Assembly (NCBI GenBank): GCA_964458605.1
Contig: CAYWLS010000013.1
Span: forward strand, 1-64,000
Reading direction: 5' to 3'
DNA from: JBBSNV01 sp964458605
Lineage (GTDB): Bacteria; Pseudomonadota; Alphaproteobacteria; Reyranellales; JAQSWP01
Length of the DNA stretch: 64,000 bases
Shown here one piece after another: positions 25,384 to 35,207 of the stretch; position 1 is the stretch's first letter; every line of letters starts with the position of its first letter. The position numbers and the translations under genes were made by a program. The notes under the pieces are model-generated. The model saw only the letters and a list, made by a program, of their open reading frames with translations. It did no database searches and was not told the DNA's origin.

Positions 25384-25704
25384 CTACAGCACCGACTGGA
25401 TCCACTGCGACAGCCGCGCCTTGGGCTCGGCGCCGATCTTCTGCGCCGCAGGCTTGCCGTCCTTGAACATGATCAGGGTCGGGATCGAGCGAATACCGTA
25501 TTTGGACGGCACCATCGGGTTCTCGTCGATATTGATCTTCACGACCTTCAGCTTGCCCTCGAGTTCGCCGGAAATGTCCTCGAGCGCCGGGCCGATCATC
25601 TTGCAAGGGCCGCACCACTCGGCCCAGAAATCGACCAGCACCGGACCGCTGGCTTTCAGCACGTCCTGGTCGAAGGTTTTGTCGGTGGTCTTTTCGGTCG
25701 CCAT
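25384..25704 (-). CDS. trxA: thioredoxin 1
   Basis: A 106-residue thioredoxin. The redox centre is in VDFWAEWCGPCKMIGPALED (WCGPC, about 30-34), the cis-proline in IRSIPTLIMFKDG, and the C-terminal helix is intact. It supplies electrons to ribonucleotide reductase, sulfate reduction and protein repair in the cytosol. It has its own promoter and a strong terminator, though it stands in line with addA, addB and the genes upstream. Confidence 0.98.
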   Translation of the reverse strand: MATEKTTDKTFDQDVLKASGPVLVDFWAEWCGPCKMIGPALEDISGELEGKLKVVKINIDENPMVPSKYGIRSIPTLIMFKDGKPAAQKIGAEPKARLSQWIQSVL

Positions 25705-25745
25705 GTCTTTGCTCCTCGAGGGGTACCGCTCGCCGTTACGACCAG

Positions 25746-25774
25746 AATCTAGGTAGCCACAGGGATTGGGTCAA
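25746..25774 (-). promoter_or_regulatory. probable sigma-70 promoter of trxA
   Basis: On the minus strand TTGACC and TAGATT are separated by 17 bp, about 42 bp before the trxA ATG. It lies in the short gap between addA and trxA, so trxA can be expressed independently of the operon. Confidence 0.55.
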
Positions 25775-25797
25775 CCCGCCTGAAAGCATAGCTAAAT

Positions 25798-28700
25798 CTA
25801 GGGGTTATGGGCCTCCAGCAGGGATTCCGGCAGGGGCATCAGCCTGGCGCCGTCGGTCCAGAGCAGCGCCCCCTCGATCGGCCGGCCCGGCCAGATTTCC
25901 GCCAGCAGCCGGCGATAGGCCGCCATCTGGCGCAGATAGAGCGCCGGCACCTGCTCCACGAGCTTGGGCGGCGGCCGGTTGGTCTTGTAGTCCAGCACCA
26001 GGACCCGCTGCGGCGTGACCAGCAGCCGGTCGATCTGGCCGGACACGACGTAAGGGCCGTGCCGTGCGGCGATGGTGCCGCTGATCGGCACTTCGGCGCG
26101 CGAACCCGGTCCGAACAGCGGCGCGAATTGCGGGTGGCGCAGCACCGCCAGGGTTTCCTCGGCCCATTCCGCCTGGGTCGCCGGATCGAGCGCCAGGCTC
26201 GGCCGGGCCAGGAAGCGCGCGGCAGCCGCCGCACGCTGGCCGTCGGCCAGCCCGGGCAGCAACTGCAGCAGGCGATGGATGATCAGGCCGCGCTTGAAGC
26301 GCTGCCGGTCGTCGGCCTTGAGCGGGGAGAAGGCCGGCGGCTCGCTCGCCTCGGCGGCAGCGTCGCCTTCGCTGCGCGAGGGCGCCAGCGGTCGGGGCGG
26401 CACCGGCTCCGCTGCGGGCGAACGGCGCGCCCAGCCCGGCAGGCTGGCCAGTTCGAGGCGAGCCGCGCGGCCCGGCTTGGCCAGGCGCCAGATATCGGGA
26501 CTGTCCAGCCGCAGCATGTCGCCGCCGATCGCCGGATCGCCGACCAGGCTCTGGCCCAGCGTGAAGGGCAGGCGCAGCGGCCGCGGCTCTTCGGCAGCGG
26601 CGGCAACGGCATCGGCCGGCAGCGCCGTCTCCTCGAGAGCCACCTTGATCAGCTGATACCAGCAATTGGCCGGTATATCGCGCGGGCCCTTGGCGCCGCA
26701 GACGTAAAGCCGGTCGGCGGCGCGCGTCATGGCGACATAAAGCAGCCGGTTGTTCTCTTCGCGCCGCCGCGCCTGGCGCTCGCCATGCATCCGGTCGGCA
26801 TGCTCGTCGCTGTCGATCGCCGCGCCGCGCCAGATCAGCAGGCCATGTCCGTCCACCGCCGCCGGCACCATCGGCTCGTGCCGCTGCAGCGGATCGAAGG
26901 TGGTATCGGGCAGGTAGACGATCGGCGCCTGCAGGCCCTTGGCGCCGTGCACGGTGAGGATGCGCACCTCGTCGCGCGCGCCTTGCTCCAGTTCGCGCTT
27001 GATGACCGGCTGGCCGACCGCGAGCCAGTGCAGGAAAGCCTGCAACGAGGGCGGCTCGTTGCTCTGCTGCGCCAGCGCCATGTTGAGGAACTCGTCGATC
27101 GGATCGGCGGCATCGGGCCCGAGCCGGGCCAGCAGCTTGTGACGCCCGCCGTGGCGGCCCAGCACTTCGCTGTAGAACTCGAACGGCGGCACGAAATCGG
27201 CGCGGGCGAAAATCCGCGCCAGGAATTGGTAGGCCTGGGCGTAGGGCGCTTCGCCCTTCTCCGCGCGCGCCCGCAGCGCCGCCCAGACCGAACGCGGCCG
27301 GTTCCAGCACAGATCGAACAGCTGCCGCTCGTCCAGCCCGACCAGCGGCCCCTTCAGCACCGTCGCCAGGGTCAGATCGTCGCCGGGCAGCAGCGCCGCC
27401 TGGCCCAGCGCGATCAGGTCCATCACCGCGATATGCTCGGTCAGCTTGAGCCGGTCGACGCCGGCCACGCCGACCTCGAGATCCTTGAGCTCGCGCACCA
27501 GCGCCTCGACGAAGGCGTTGCGCCGCTGCACCAGCACCATGATGTCGCGCGCCTGCACCTTGCGATTGCGCGACGGCAGCACCTCCTCGTCGATCTGCCA
27601 ACGGATATGCGCCGCCACCAGCCGGGCCAGCCGCCGATAGGGCGGCAGCGCGCCTTCCTGTTCGGTCGGATCCTGCCAGGGATCGATCTTCTCGTCGGGC
27701 AGCGGCTCGACCAGCGGCCACAGCTCCACGCGGCCGGCCTCGCCCAGCCGCACCGGATCGTGCTTGATCTCGTCCTCGGGGCCTTCGGCCACGCCATCGC
27801 GCGCCACGCCGTCGGCGAACACCGCATCGACCGCCTGCAGGACCGCCGCCGTGGAGCGGAACGAGGCCTGCAGCGGCACCCGCCGCCAGCCTTGCCGCGC
27901 TTCCTCGGCACGCCGCTCGAAATAGCCGCGCATCTCGACGAACTGGCGCGGCTCGGCGCCCTGGAAGGAGTAGATCGATTGCTTCAGATCGCCGACCACG
28001 AACACGGTGCGCGGCTCCGGCCGCGCCGTCTCGCCGGCGAAGAACTCCTCGGTCAGGCGCCGCACCACCTCCCATTGCGCCGGGCTGGTGTCCTGCGCCT
28101 CGTCGATCAGCACGTGGTCGAAGCCGCCATCGAGCTTGTAAAGCACCCAGCCCGGACCGCCCTCGCCCGCCAGCAGCGCCCGCGTATGCTCGATCAGGTC
28201 CTCGTAGTCGAGCGCGGCGCGAGCGCGCTTGGCGCGCTGGAACGCCTCGATCACCGCCAGCGCAAGACGCAGCAGAGCCGCGCTGCGCTCCACCACGCCC
28301 AGGCTGAGGCGGCGGCGTTCGAGCGCGTGAAGCCGCTCTCCCTCGCGCTGCAGCAGTTCGCGTATGTCGGCGGCAACGGCCTTGGTGGCGAGCGTGTCGC
28401 GGATCTCGCCGTCGGTCTTGAGGAACTGCCGGCAATAGGCGTCGAGCCGGCCATCGCGGTCGTTGCCGGCGGACAGCAGGTCGGCGATCGCCTGGCCGCG
28501 CTTGCGATCGGTCTTGCTGCCCTTGAGCAAAGCCGCACAGGCGGCGCGCAGGCCCTGTTCGATCATGGCATCGGGGTTGGCCATCTCGCTGCGCAGCCCG
28601 GCCTCGGTTTCGTCGGGCCGGGTGCCGAACAGCCGGGCGATGCGCCTGAGGTAGCGCTCCCGGCCGCCGGCCTTGACCATGCCCTCCAGCATGGCGGCGG

Positions 28701-29334
28701 GGCGCTGCAGCACGCCTTCCAGCAATTCGTTGAAGCGCGGTCCGTCGACGCGGCCGGCCACCTTGCGCAGCGCCTCGTTCAGCGCCTGGTCGGCGACGGC
28801 GCGTTCCAGCACCTGGTCGCGTGCCGCCAGCAGCAATTCGCGCGCCTGGCCTTCCTCGAGCACCTGGAAATGCGGCGGCACGCCGGCCTCGAGCGGAAAG
28901 CGCTGCAGCACCGCCTGGCAGAAGGCATGCAGGGTCAGGATGTAGATGCCGCCCGGCGCATCGAGCACGCGCGCGAACAGGCCACGCGCACGCGCCAGCA
29001 TGTCGCTGCCGATATGGCCGACCGCTATCTCCTGCAGTTCCCGGCGCAACTCCCCGTCGTCGAGCCGACTCCAGCGGCCCAGGCTGTCGGACAAGCGGTT
29101 GCGCATCTCCGCCGCCGCCGCCTTGGTGAAGGTCAGGCACAGGATCTTCGAGGGCGCGGTGCCGTGCAGCAGCAGGCGCAGCAGCCGGTCGGTCAGCACC
29201 TTGGTCTTGCCGGTGCCGGCATTGGCCATCACCCAGGCCGAGCCGGCGGGATCGATGGCCAGGCGCTGGATGTCGTGCGCCGCGCGCTGCGCCTGCGCCC
29301 GCGCGCCGGCGATATCGGCGCTAGTCGTCGCCAT
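25798..29334 (-). CDS. addA: AddA helicase-nuclease subunit
   Basis: An 1178-residue UvrD-type helicase with a C-terminal nuclease, the partner of AddB in double-strand break processing. Seen: Walker A in VMANAGTGKTKVLTDRLLRL (about 35-54), helicase motif II in FDHVLIDEAQDTSPAQWE, motif III VVGDLKQSIYSFQGAEPRQF, motif V/VI ILTVHGAKGLQAPIVYLPDT and LLYVAMTRAADRLYVCGAKG, and the nuclease motif LVLDYKTNRPP near the end. The start at 29334 overlaps the addB stop by 14 bp; the frame is open further upstream but inside addB. Confidence 0.96.
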   Translation of the reverse strand: MATTSADIAGARAQAQRAAHDIQRLAIDPAGSAWVMANAGTGKTKVLTDRLLRLLLHGTAPSKILCLTFTKAAAAEMRNRLSDSLGRWSRLDDGELRRELQEIAVGHIGSDMLARARGLFARVLDAPGGIYILTLHAFCQAVLQRFPLEAGVPPHFQVLEEGQARELLLAARDQVLERAVADQALNEALRKVAGRVDGPRFNELLEGVLQRPAAMLEGMVKAGGRERYLRRIARLFGTRPDETEAGLRSEMANPDAMIEQGLRAACAALLKGSKTDRKRGQAIADLLSAGNDRDGRLDAYCRQFLKTDGEIRDTLATKAVAADIRELLQREGERLHALERRRLSLGVVERSAALLRLALAVIEAFQRAKRARAALDYEDLIEHTRALLAGEGGPGWVLYKLDGGFDHVLIDEAQDTSPAQWEVVRRLTEEFFAGETARPEPRTVFVVGDLKQSIYSFQGAEPRQFVEMRGYFERRAEEARQGWRRVPLQASFRSTAAVLQAVDAVFADGVARDGVAEGPEDEIKHDPVRLGEAGRVELWPLVEPLPDEKIDPWQDPTEQEGALPPYRRLARLVAAHIRWQIDEEVLPSRNRKVQARDIMVLVQRRNAFVEALVRELKDLEVGVAGVDRLKLTEHIAVMDLIALGQAALLPGDDLTLATVLKGPLVGLDERQLFDLCWNRPRSVWAALRARAEKGEAPYAQAYQFLARIFARADFVPPFEFYSEVLGRHGGRHKLLARLGPDAADPIDEFLNMALAQQSNEPPSLQAFLHWLAVGQPVIKRELEQGARDEVRILTVHGAKGLQAPIVYLPDTTFDPLQRHEPMVPAAVDGHGLLIWRGAAIDSDEHADRMHGERQARRREENNRLLYVAMTRAADRLYVCGAKGPRDIPANCWYQLIKVALEETALPADAVAAAAEEPRPLRLPFTLGQSLVGDPAIGGDMLRLDSPDIWRLAKPGRAARLELASLPGWARRSPAAEPVPPRPLAPSRSEGDAAAEASEPPAFSPLKADDRQRFKRGLIIHRLLQLLPGLADGQRAAAAARFLARPSLALDPATQAEWAEETLAVLRHPQFAPLFGPGSRAEVPISGTIAARHGPYVVSGQIDRLLVTPQRVLVLDYKTNRPPPKLVEQVPALYLRQMAAYRRLLAEIWPGRPIEGALLWTDGARLMPLPESLLEAHNP

Positions 29335-32300
29335 AGGCCACCGACCATTCCTTGACGCGCGCCAGATGGTCGTACTCGCCGAAGCCGGCAAAGGCCGGTC
29401 GCGGCTGGGACAGATAGGGCGTGGCCGGATTGTCGTATCGGGCGATGCGCCGGATCAGGCTCTGCTCGGTCAGGCGCAGCAGGGTCTGCAGCGCGCTTTC
29501 GCCCGGCTCGGCATACTCGGCCATCGCCTTGGCGAGCTTGTTCTGTTCGAGCACCTGCTCGATCTCGCCCCCTTCATCCTTGCCGCGCAGGCGCCAGTAG
29601 CTCAGTCGCGCCGGGCGGCCCTGAACGGCGCGCCCGTCGCGGGCGAAGCCTGCCTGCAGCGCGATCAGCGCTTCCAGCGGCAGCTGCGGCGCATAGCCGG
29701 CCGCCACCTGGTCGGGCGACGGGCTGGCGCCGGTCTTGTAGTCGATGATCTCGAGCGTGCCGTCGACCAGGCGGTCGATGCGATCGGCCTTGGCGGTGAC
29801 GACGAAGGCGCCGCCCGGGCCGCGCAGACTGATGCGGCCCTCCGCCTCGGCCAGCGCCAGGGCGATCTTCTCTTCCTGTCGCGCGCGCTGGGTGGCGACG
29901 AACCAGTGCGCGGCGCGTTCGAAGCGCGGCCACCAGAAGGCGCGCTCGGAAGGCCGGTCGAGCGTTTGGGCGAAACGCTGCCAGCCCAGCGCGATCAGCC
30001 GCTGTTCGGCGTCGGCGCCGACGATCCCGCCGCAATCGGCCAGAAACTGGTCCAGCACGCCATGGATCAGGTTGCCGCGATCGCGCGCCGTCGGGTCCAT
30101 ATCCAGCGGGTCGAGCGGCCGCAGCCGCAGCACCGTGCGGGCATAGAGCGCGTAAGGGTCCTTGCGCCACAGTTCAATGGCGGTGGCGGAAAGCTGGCGC
30201 GGCCGCGCCTCGAGCGGCGGCGCGGGACGGGGCGGCTTGGCGCCGACGACATCGGCCGGCTGATCGAGCAGATCGGCCCAATGCAGCCATTGCGCACCGG
30301 CGGCGATATCGGCCGGCGGCTCCGCCGCGTTCTCGCCGCGCCCCAGCAGCGCATCCAGCCGCGCCAGCCAGCGCGCCTTGACCGTCGGCGCGCCCTCGGC
30401 CCGCTCGGCGCGGGTGAGATAGACCACTGGCGCGCAGGCCGCCTGCACGAAATCGTGCGCCGCCAGGCCGATGCGCCGCTCCGGCAGCGGCAGGCCCAGC
30501 TCCTCGCGCATCGGCCGCGTCAGCCACGGTCCGGCGTCGACCAGCGGCGGCCAGCTGCCTTCGTTCAACCCGCCCAGCACCATGACGTCGGCGCGCTGCA
30601 GGCGGGCTTCCAGCGGACCCCAGATATAGAGTCGCGGGTGCAGGCCGAAGCGGGAGCGCACCACCTGGCCACGCAGCAACTCGTCGAACAGGCCGGGCCA
30701 GCCCTTGCCGTCGATCTGGCCGAAGGCTTCGCCGCGTTCGATCGCATCCATCAGCAGGCTTTGCAGCGCCTCCCCCGCCTGGCCCTGCCACAGCGCCTGG
30801 CCGCCGCCGATATCGGCGGTGGCGGCCATCGCCTCGCCGGCCTGCACCAGGGCGCGGGCAAGCTCCGGCACCTTGGCGGCGCCGAGGCCCATCGCCGTCT
30901 GCAGCGGCCGGAGCGCTTCTTCCAGCCGATCGACCAGCCGGCCGATACGCTCGAGCGCCGCCAGCAATCCCTGCGGCGCCTGGTCCTGCGCCGCCACCAG
31001 GGCCTGGCGCAAGCCTGCGATGCCGGCGCCGGGGCGCGGACCGCGCAACAGGAACTGGTCGAGCGCGCGCGCCCGATCGAGCGACTCGGCGCGCGGCAGA
31101 CCGACGGCGCAGAGCGGATGCTGCAGCAGGGACAATAGCGGCAGCGGCGCCAGCTCGCTCTCGACCGCCGCCAGCAGCAGCCGCAGCAGCACCGCCGGCG
31201 GCGTGTCGCCCAGCGGGGTGCCGGCCGAATCGTCGATGGCGATATCCCAGCGCTGCAATTCGCCGGCCACGCGCCGCGCCAGCGCCCGATCGGCGGTGAC
31301 CAGGGCGCCGCTGCGGCCCGGCGTCTCCAGCACGCCGCGCAGGATCAGCGCGATGGCCAGCGCCTCCTGCTGCGGCGTGGCGCAATCGAGCCGCGTCATG
31401 CCCTGCAGCGCTTCCGCCGGCGGCGGCGCCGGCTGGGCGCGCTCTTCGGCTGGCTGCAGCGCCTGCGACCACAGCAGGACGCGCGTCGGCGCGCCACCTC
31501 GCAGCGGCGAGGCCCAGTCGGCCACCTGGTCGGGCGTGCAGTGGAGCGCCGCCAGCAATTCGCGCAGGCCGAATTGCGGATGGGTCTGCTCCAGCGCCTG
31601 CCATTGCGCGGCGCTCAGATGGCGATCCAGTCCCGGCAGCACCACGCTGCCCTGCGGCAGGCCGGCCACCACGGTCAACAGCTCGCGCGTCGCCGGGATC
31701 GAGCCGGTCGAGCCGGCGGCGATGACGGGATGCGCCGGCGGCTGGGCGCGCCACAGCCGCGCCTGGGCACGCAGCAGCAGGTTGCGCCGCGCCGCCGGAT
31801 CGACAGCGCCGATCTCGTGCAACATTGCTGGCCAGTTCTCCGACAGGATCCCGAGGAATCGCAGAGTCAGCCGCCAGTGATCCGCGAATCGTTCCGGAAC
31901 GATCCCGGCCAGGCGGTCGATGCCGACCTCCTCGATTTGCAGCGAATCGAGCAGCCGCGCCAGTTCCGCCGCCAGCGCGGCGGCCTGGCCCGGGGTCGAC
32001 ACGCCCCAGCTCTCGGCATCCTGCGCCCGGGCGCGCTTGAGGATCAGCTGCGTCAGCAGCCCCAGCCGCTGCAGCCTGTCGATCTCGGGCGGAATCTCGA
32101 GCGCTTCGGCGCCGGCCTCGCCCAACGCCGGCGCCAGCAGCAACTCGTCTTCCTCGACATCGCCCAGCGCCGCCATGCGCGGCAGCAGCATCGGCGTGCC
32201 GCCGCCCTGGCGCAGGAAGGCTTCGCGCAGCGACCGGCCGGCGCGGCGGGTGGGCAGCAGGATGAGCACGTCGGCCAGCCCGCTATCGCTGCCGCCATAG

Positions 32301-32398
32301 CGCTCGAGCAGGCCGGCGGCCAGAGTGTCGGCGAAGGGCAGCGCCCCATCGATGGTCAAAACGCGGGCAGGCTGGCGCGCGCGCTTTGCCTGGGTCAT
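29321..32398 (-). CDS. addB: AddB double-strand break repair subunit
   Basis: A 1025-residue alphaproteobacterial-type AddB. It starts MTQAKRARQPARVLTIDGA. The N-terminal helicase-like half lacks a convincing ATP site (LILLPTRRAGRSLREAFL takes its place), as is usual for the proteobacterial AddB. The C-terminal PD-(D/E)xK nuclease shows LEIIDYKTGASPSPDQVAAG. With AddA it resects broken ends for RecA. Its start overlaps the murU stop as ATGA. Confidence 0.95.
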   Translation of the reverse strand: MTQAKRARQPARVLTIDGALPFADTLAAGLLERYGGSDSGLADVLILLPTRRAGRSLREAFLRQGGGTPMLLPRMAALGDVEEDELLLAPALGEAGAEALEIPPEIDRLQRLGLLTQLILKRARAQDAESWGVSTPGQAAALAAELARLLDSLQIEEVGIDRLAGIVPERFADHWRLTLRFLGILSENWPAMLHEIGAVDPAARRNLLLRAQARLWRAQPPAHPVIAAGSTGSIPATRELLTVVAGLPQGSVVLPGLDRHLSAAQWQALEQTHPQFGLRELLAALHCTPDQVADWASPLRGGAPTRVLLWSQALQPAEERAQPAPPPAEALQGMTRLDCATPQQEALAIALILRGVLETPGRSGALVTADRALARRVAGELQRWDIAIDDSAGTPLGDTPPAVLLRLLLAAVESELAPLPLLSLLQHPLCAVGLPRAESLDRARALDQFLLRGPRPGAGIAGLRQALVAAQDQAPQGLLAALERIGRLVDRLEEALRPLQTAMGLGAAKVPELARALVQAGEAMAATADIGGGQALWQGQAGEALQSLLMDAIERGEAFGQIDGKGWPGLFDELLRGQVVRSRFGLHPRLYIWGPLEARLQRADVMVLGGLNEGSWPPLVDAGPWLTRPMREELGLPLPERRIGLAAHDFVQAACAPVVYLTRAERAEGAPTVKARWLARLDALLGRGENAAEPPADIAAGAQWLHWADLLDQPADVVGAKPPRPAPPLEARPRQLSATAIELWRKDPYALYARTVLRLRPLDPLDMDPTARDRGNLIHGVLDQFLADCGGIVGADAEQRLIALGWQRFAQTLDRPSERAFWWPRFERAAHWFVATQRARQEEKIALALAEAEGRISLRGPGGAFVVTAKADRIDRLVDGTLEIIDYKTGASPSPDQVAAGYAPQLPLEALIALQAGFARDGRAVQGRPARLSYWRLRGKDEGGEIEQVLEQNKLAKAMAEYAEPGESALQTLLRLTEQSLIRRIARYDNPATPYLSQPRPAFAGFGEYDHLARVKEWSVAYGDD

Positions 32399-33117
32399 GC
32401 CCGGCCCTTGCCGTGGCCGATCGACTCTTCGGCCAGCGCCACCGCGCCCGGCGTGCCGACATGGAACCACAGCCCGTCGTTGCGCACGCCGCACAGGCGG
32501 CCGGCTTCCTGGGCCCGGTCGTATAGATCGCGCAAGGAGAAGGCGCCGTCCGGTGCGCCCGCGAACAGCCGCGGCGCGAGGATCTGCACGCCGGTGAAGA
32601 CGAAGGGCGCAACGCGCTCCTCGATTCGCCGCCGCAGGCTGCCGTCCGGCTCCATGAAATAGTCGCCCGGCCCGTCATAGCCGATCGCCGCCACGGCCGG
32701 CTGCAGCAGCAGCAGCGCATCCATGCGCTTCTCGTCCCACAGCCGGGCCAGCAGCGACAGCGTCGGGCTGGGGCCATCCAGCCACAGCGCATCGCAATTG
32801 ACGACATAGAACGGCTGCGCGCCCAGCAACGGCAGCGCCCGCTTCACGCCGCCGCCGGTTTCCAGCAGGGTCTCCTCCGGCGAGAACACGATCCGGGGCG
32901 TGGCGCGCGCCTGCAGGTGGCGCTGCAGCATCGCCGCCATGTGATGCAGGTTGACGACGCAGTTGCACACGCCGGCGTCGTCCAGCCGGTCGAGCGCGCG
33001 GTCGATCAGGCTGCGCCCGGCCACATCCACCAGCGCCTTGGGTTTGCTGTCGGTGAGTGGGCGCATGCGCTGGCCGACGCCGGCCGCCAGCACCATGGCG
33101 CTTTCGATCCCGATCAT
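32395..33117 (-). CDS. murU: MurNAc-1-phosphate uridylyltransferase-type nucleotidyltransferase
   Basis: A 240-residue sugar-phosphate nucleotidyltransferase. The nucleotide loop is AMVLAAGVGQRMRPLTDSKP (about 7-26), then KALVDVAGRSLIDRAL. Metal-binding Asp is in VVNCDALWLDG. Next to an AmgK-type kinase it should make UDP-MurNAc from recycled MurNAc-1-phosphate, bypassing MurA/MurB. The ATG at 33117 overlaps the amgK stop (ATGA). Confidence 0.9.
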   Translation of the reverse strand: MIGIESAMVLAAGVGQRMRPLTDSKPKALVDVAGRSLIDRALDRLDDAGVCNCVVNLHHMAAMLQRHLQARATPRIVFSPEETLLETGGGVKRALPLLGAQPFYVVNCDALWLDGPSPTLSLLARLWDEKRMDALLLLQPAVAAIGYDGPGDYFMEPDGSLRRRIEERVAPFVFTGVQILAPRLFAGAPDGAFSLRDLYDRAQEAGRLCGVRNDGLWFHVGTPGAVALAEESIGHGKGRA

Positions 33118-34124
33118 GCCGCGCTCCGCGCGCCGGCCGGCACGTTGCGGTCGAACCATTGGCGCAGCGGACCCAGCGCCTCGTGCCGCAAAGCGCGCTC
33201 CATCAGGCGCCATAGCCGCGGCATGTGGCGCAGATAGGCCGGCTTGCCGTCGCGCTGCGCCAGACGCGCGAACACGCCGATCACGCGGGCATGGCGCTGG
33301 GCGGCGGCGATGGCGCAGCAGGCAAGGAATTCGGCATGGGCCGCAGGCGGCAGCGTCGAGAGGTAGCGTTGCATGATATCCCGGTACAGTTCGGGCGCGA
33401 TGTCGCGCCGCGCATCTTCGATCAGCGACACCAGATCGTAGGCCATGGCGCCGCGGCCGGCGTCCTGGAAATCCAGCAATCCGCAGGCGGCGACGCCGGA
33501 GCGATCCGGCAGCAGCATCAGGTTGTCGACGTGGTAGTCGCGCAGCACCAGGGTGCGCGGTCCGGCGTCCAGGCGCGGCAGGACGGCCTGCCACAGCGCG
33601 CCGAATTCCTGCGACACTTCGGCCGGCGTCGGCCGGCCGGTGGCCATCGGCAGATACCAGTCGACCAGCAGCATGGCGCGCTGGCGCATCGCCTCGGTCT
33701 CGTAGAGCGGCACGTCTGGAGGCACGGCGCGATCGGCCGGCAGGGCGTGCAAGGCGATCAGCACATCGGCCGCCAGCCGGTACAGCGCCGTCTCGTCGCC
33801 GCCCCCTTGATCCGATATGCGCGCCAGTACGCGGCTATAGGTGGCATCGCCGAAATCCTCGATCAGCAGAAAGCCCGCGGCGGCATCGTCGGCGAAGATG
33901 CGCGGCGTGGAAAAACCCAGCCCCTGCAGGTGGCGCGCCACGCGCATATAGGGCCGCACGTCTTCCTGCGGCGGCGGTGCGTCCATCAGCACGGCGCGCT
34001 CCGCTGCGCGACGCAGGCGGAAATAGCGCCTGAACGAGGCATCGCCCGCCAGATCGGCAATGGCGGCATCCTGCCAGCCGACGCGCCGCAGGAAATCCCG
34101 GCGCAGCTCCTCGCGTCCGCTCAT
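33114..34124 (-). CDS. amgK: anomeric MurNAc/GlcNAc kinase (aminoglycoside phosphotransferase fold)
   Basis: A 336-residue APH-fold kinase: GDASFRRYFRL in the N-lobe, FLLIEDFGDATYSRVL, the catalytic loop LVLRDYHVDNLMLLPD with Asp and Asn (where many APH kinases have HGDxxxxN), and GLLDFQDAGRGAMAYDLVSL as the metal-binding Asp. Gene order tsaE-amgK-murU matches the known MurNAc recycling set of alphaproteobacteria and pseudomonads. It overlaps tsaE as ATGA. Confidence 0.9.
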   Translation of the reverse strand: MSGREELRRDFLRRVGWQDAAIADLAGDASFRRYFRLRRAAERAVLMDAPPPQEDVRPYMRVARHLQGLGFSTPRIFADDAAAGFLLIEDFGDATYSRVLARISDQGGGDETALYRLAADVLIALHALPADRAVPPDVPLYETEAMRQRAMLLVDWYLPMATGRPTPAEVSQEFGALWQAVLPRLDAGPRTLVLRDYHVDNLMLLPDRSGVAACGLLDFQDAGRGAMAYDLVSLIEDARRDIAPELYRDIMQRYLSTLPPAAHAEFLACCAIAAAQRHARVIGVFARLAQRDGKPAYLRHMPRLWRLMERALRHEALGPLRQWFDRNVPAGARSAA

Positions 34125-34597
34125 GCCGGCGCCAGCCCCGCCAGCCGGGCGCGCCATGACGCATCGCCGCTGAACGTGGCCCGGCGTCCCTCGCCATCGA
34201 CCGCAAGCGACAGGTCGAGCCGGCGCGACGGCAGCAGATCGCCCAGCCGGTCCGGCCACTCGATCAGCGCGATCGCCTCGGCGAAGCCCTGCTCGATGCC
34301 CAGCTCCCAGGCCTCCTCCGCCGCGCTCAGCCGATAGAGATCAAGATGCCAGACCGGACCGGCCGGCGTGTCGTAGATCTCGACCAGGGTGAAAGTGGGG
34401 CTGGGCACGGCCAGCTCGTCGTCCCCGCAAAGGCTGCGGATCAGGCTGCGCGCCAGACTCGTCTTGCCGGCGCCCAGATCGCCGCGCAGCGCCACCACGT
34501 CGCGCACCCGCAGCAGCGGCGCCAGCGAACGGCCGAGCGCCGCCGTGGCCGCAGCATCGGGCAGAGCCATCGTCACAATTGCCTGGGCGGACGCCAT
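34121..34597 (-). CDS. tsaE: tRNA threonylcarbamoyladenosine biosynthesis ATPase
   Basis: A 158-residue P-loop ATPase needed with TsaB and TsaD for the t6A modification at position 37 of ANN-decoding tRNAs. The Walker A is ALRGDLGAGKTSLARSLIRS (about 40-59). Family marks SPTFTLVEIYDTPAGPVWHL and DLYRLSAAEEAWELG follow, and ALIEWPDRLGDLLP is the conserved Walker B-like strand end. It is the first gene of the minus-strand run that continues through amgK, murU, addB and addA. Confidence 0.95.
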   Translation of the reverse strand: MASAQAIVTMALPDAAATAALGRSLAPLLRVRDVVALRGDLGAGKTSLARSLIRSLCGDDELAVPSPTFTLVEIYDTPAGPVWHLDLYRLSAAEEAWELGIEQGFAEAIALIEWPDRLGDLLPSRRLDLSLAVDGEGRRATFSGDASWRARLAGLAPA

Positions 34598-34680
34598 GGC
34601 GCGGTTGTAACGGCGCCGCCGAATCCTGGCAAGACGCCGCCAGCCATGCTCCGCTGGTCAGGCCGAAGCCAGGAATCGCC

Positions 34681-35190
34681 ATGTCCGTTGCGATTCGGCC
34701 CGTCCGCCTGGAAGATGCCGAAGGCCACAATGCCTGCGTCGGCGTGGTGGCGCGCGAGCGGCGCTACCTGGGCATGATCGACGCGCCGCTACTCGCCGAC
34801 TCGATCGGGTTCGTCGAGAACATCCTCGCCCGGGACGGGCCCCTGTTCGTGCCGAGGCAATCAGTGAGACGGGCAGCCGCATCGTCGGCTGGTGCGACAT
34901 CGGCGTCATGAGCCGGCCGGGCAGCGGCCATTGCGGCGTGCTGGGCGTGGGCCTGCCGCCCCAGTGGCGCGGCCAGGGGCTGGGCCGGCGCCTGGCCGAA
35001 GCGGCGCTGGCCAAGGCCGGCGCCACCGGTTGGAGCGCGCGCAGCTCGACGTCTATGCCGACAACGCCCGCGCCATCGCCTGTACGAAAAAATAGGCTTC
35101 GAGCGGGAAGGAAAACGCCGCCGAGCCAGGAAGCTCGACGGCGTCTATACCGACATCCTGATGATGGCCCGGCTCACGCCACCGTTGTGA
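34681..35190 (+). pseudogene. GNAT acetyltransferase, broken by frameshifts
   Basis: The pieces form one GNAT protein when read across three frames. The first (from ATG 34681) reads AIRPVRLEDAEGHNACVGVV as far as about 34850. The second reads ISETGSRIVGWCDIGVMS and the acetyl-CoA loop PPQWRGQGLGRRLAEAAL. The third reads ERAQLDVYADNARAIA, and a last shift gives LYEKIGFEREGKRRR up to the stop at 35188-35190. At least three single-base indels are needed. The fold itself is typical, so it was functional recently. Confidence 0.85.
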
Positions 35191-35207
35191 CGGGATCCGC
35201 GGCGCCG

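Noticed and set aside
25805..29355. Open frames of over 1100 codons overlapping addA on both strands
   Set aside because: In GC-rich DNA such frames arise opposite or beside real genes. AddA motifs are complete in the chosen frame, and the others are low-complexity Arg/Ala/Gly.
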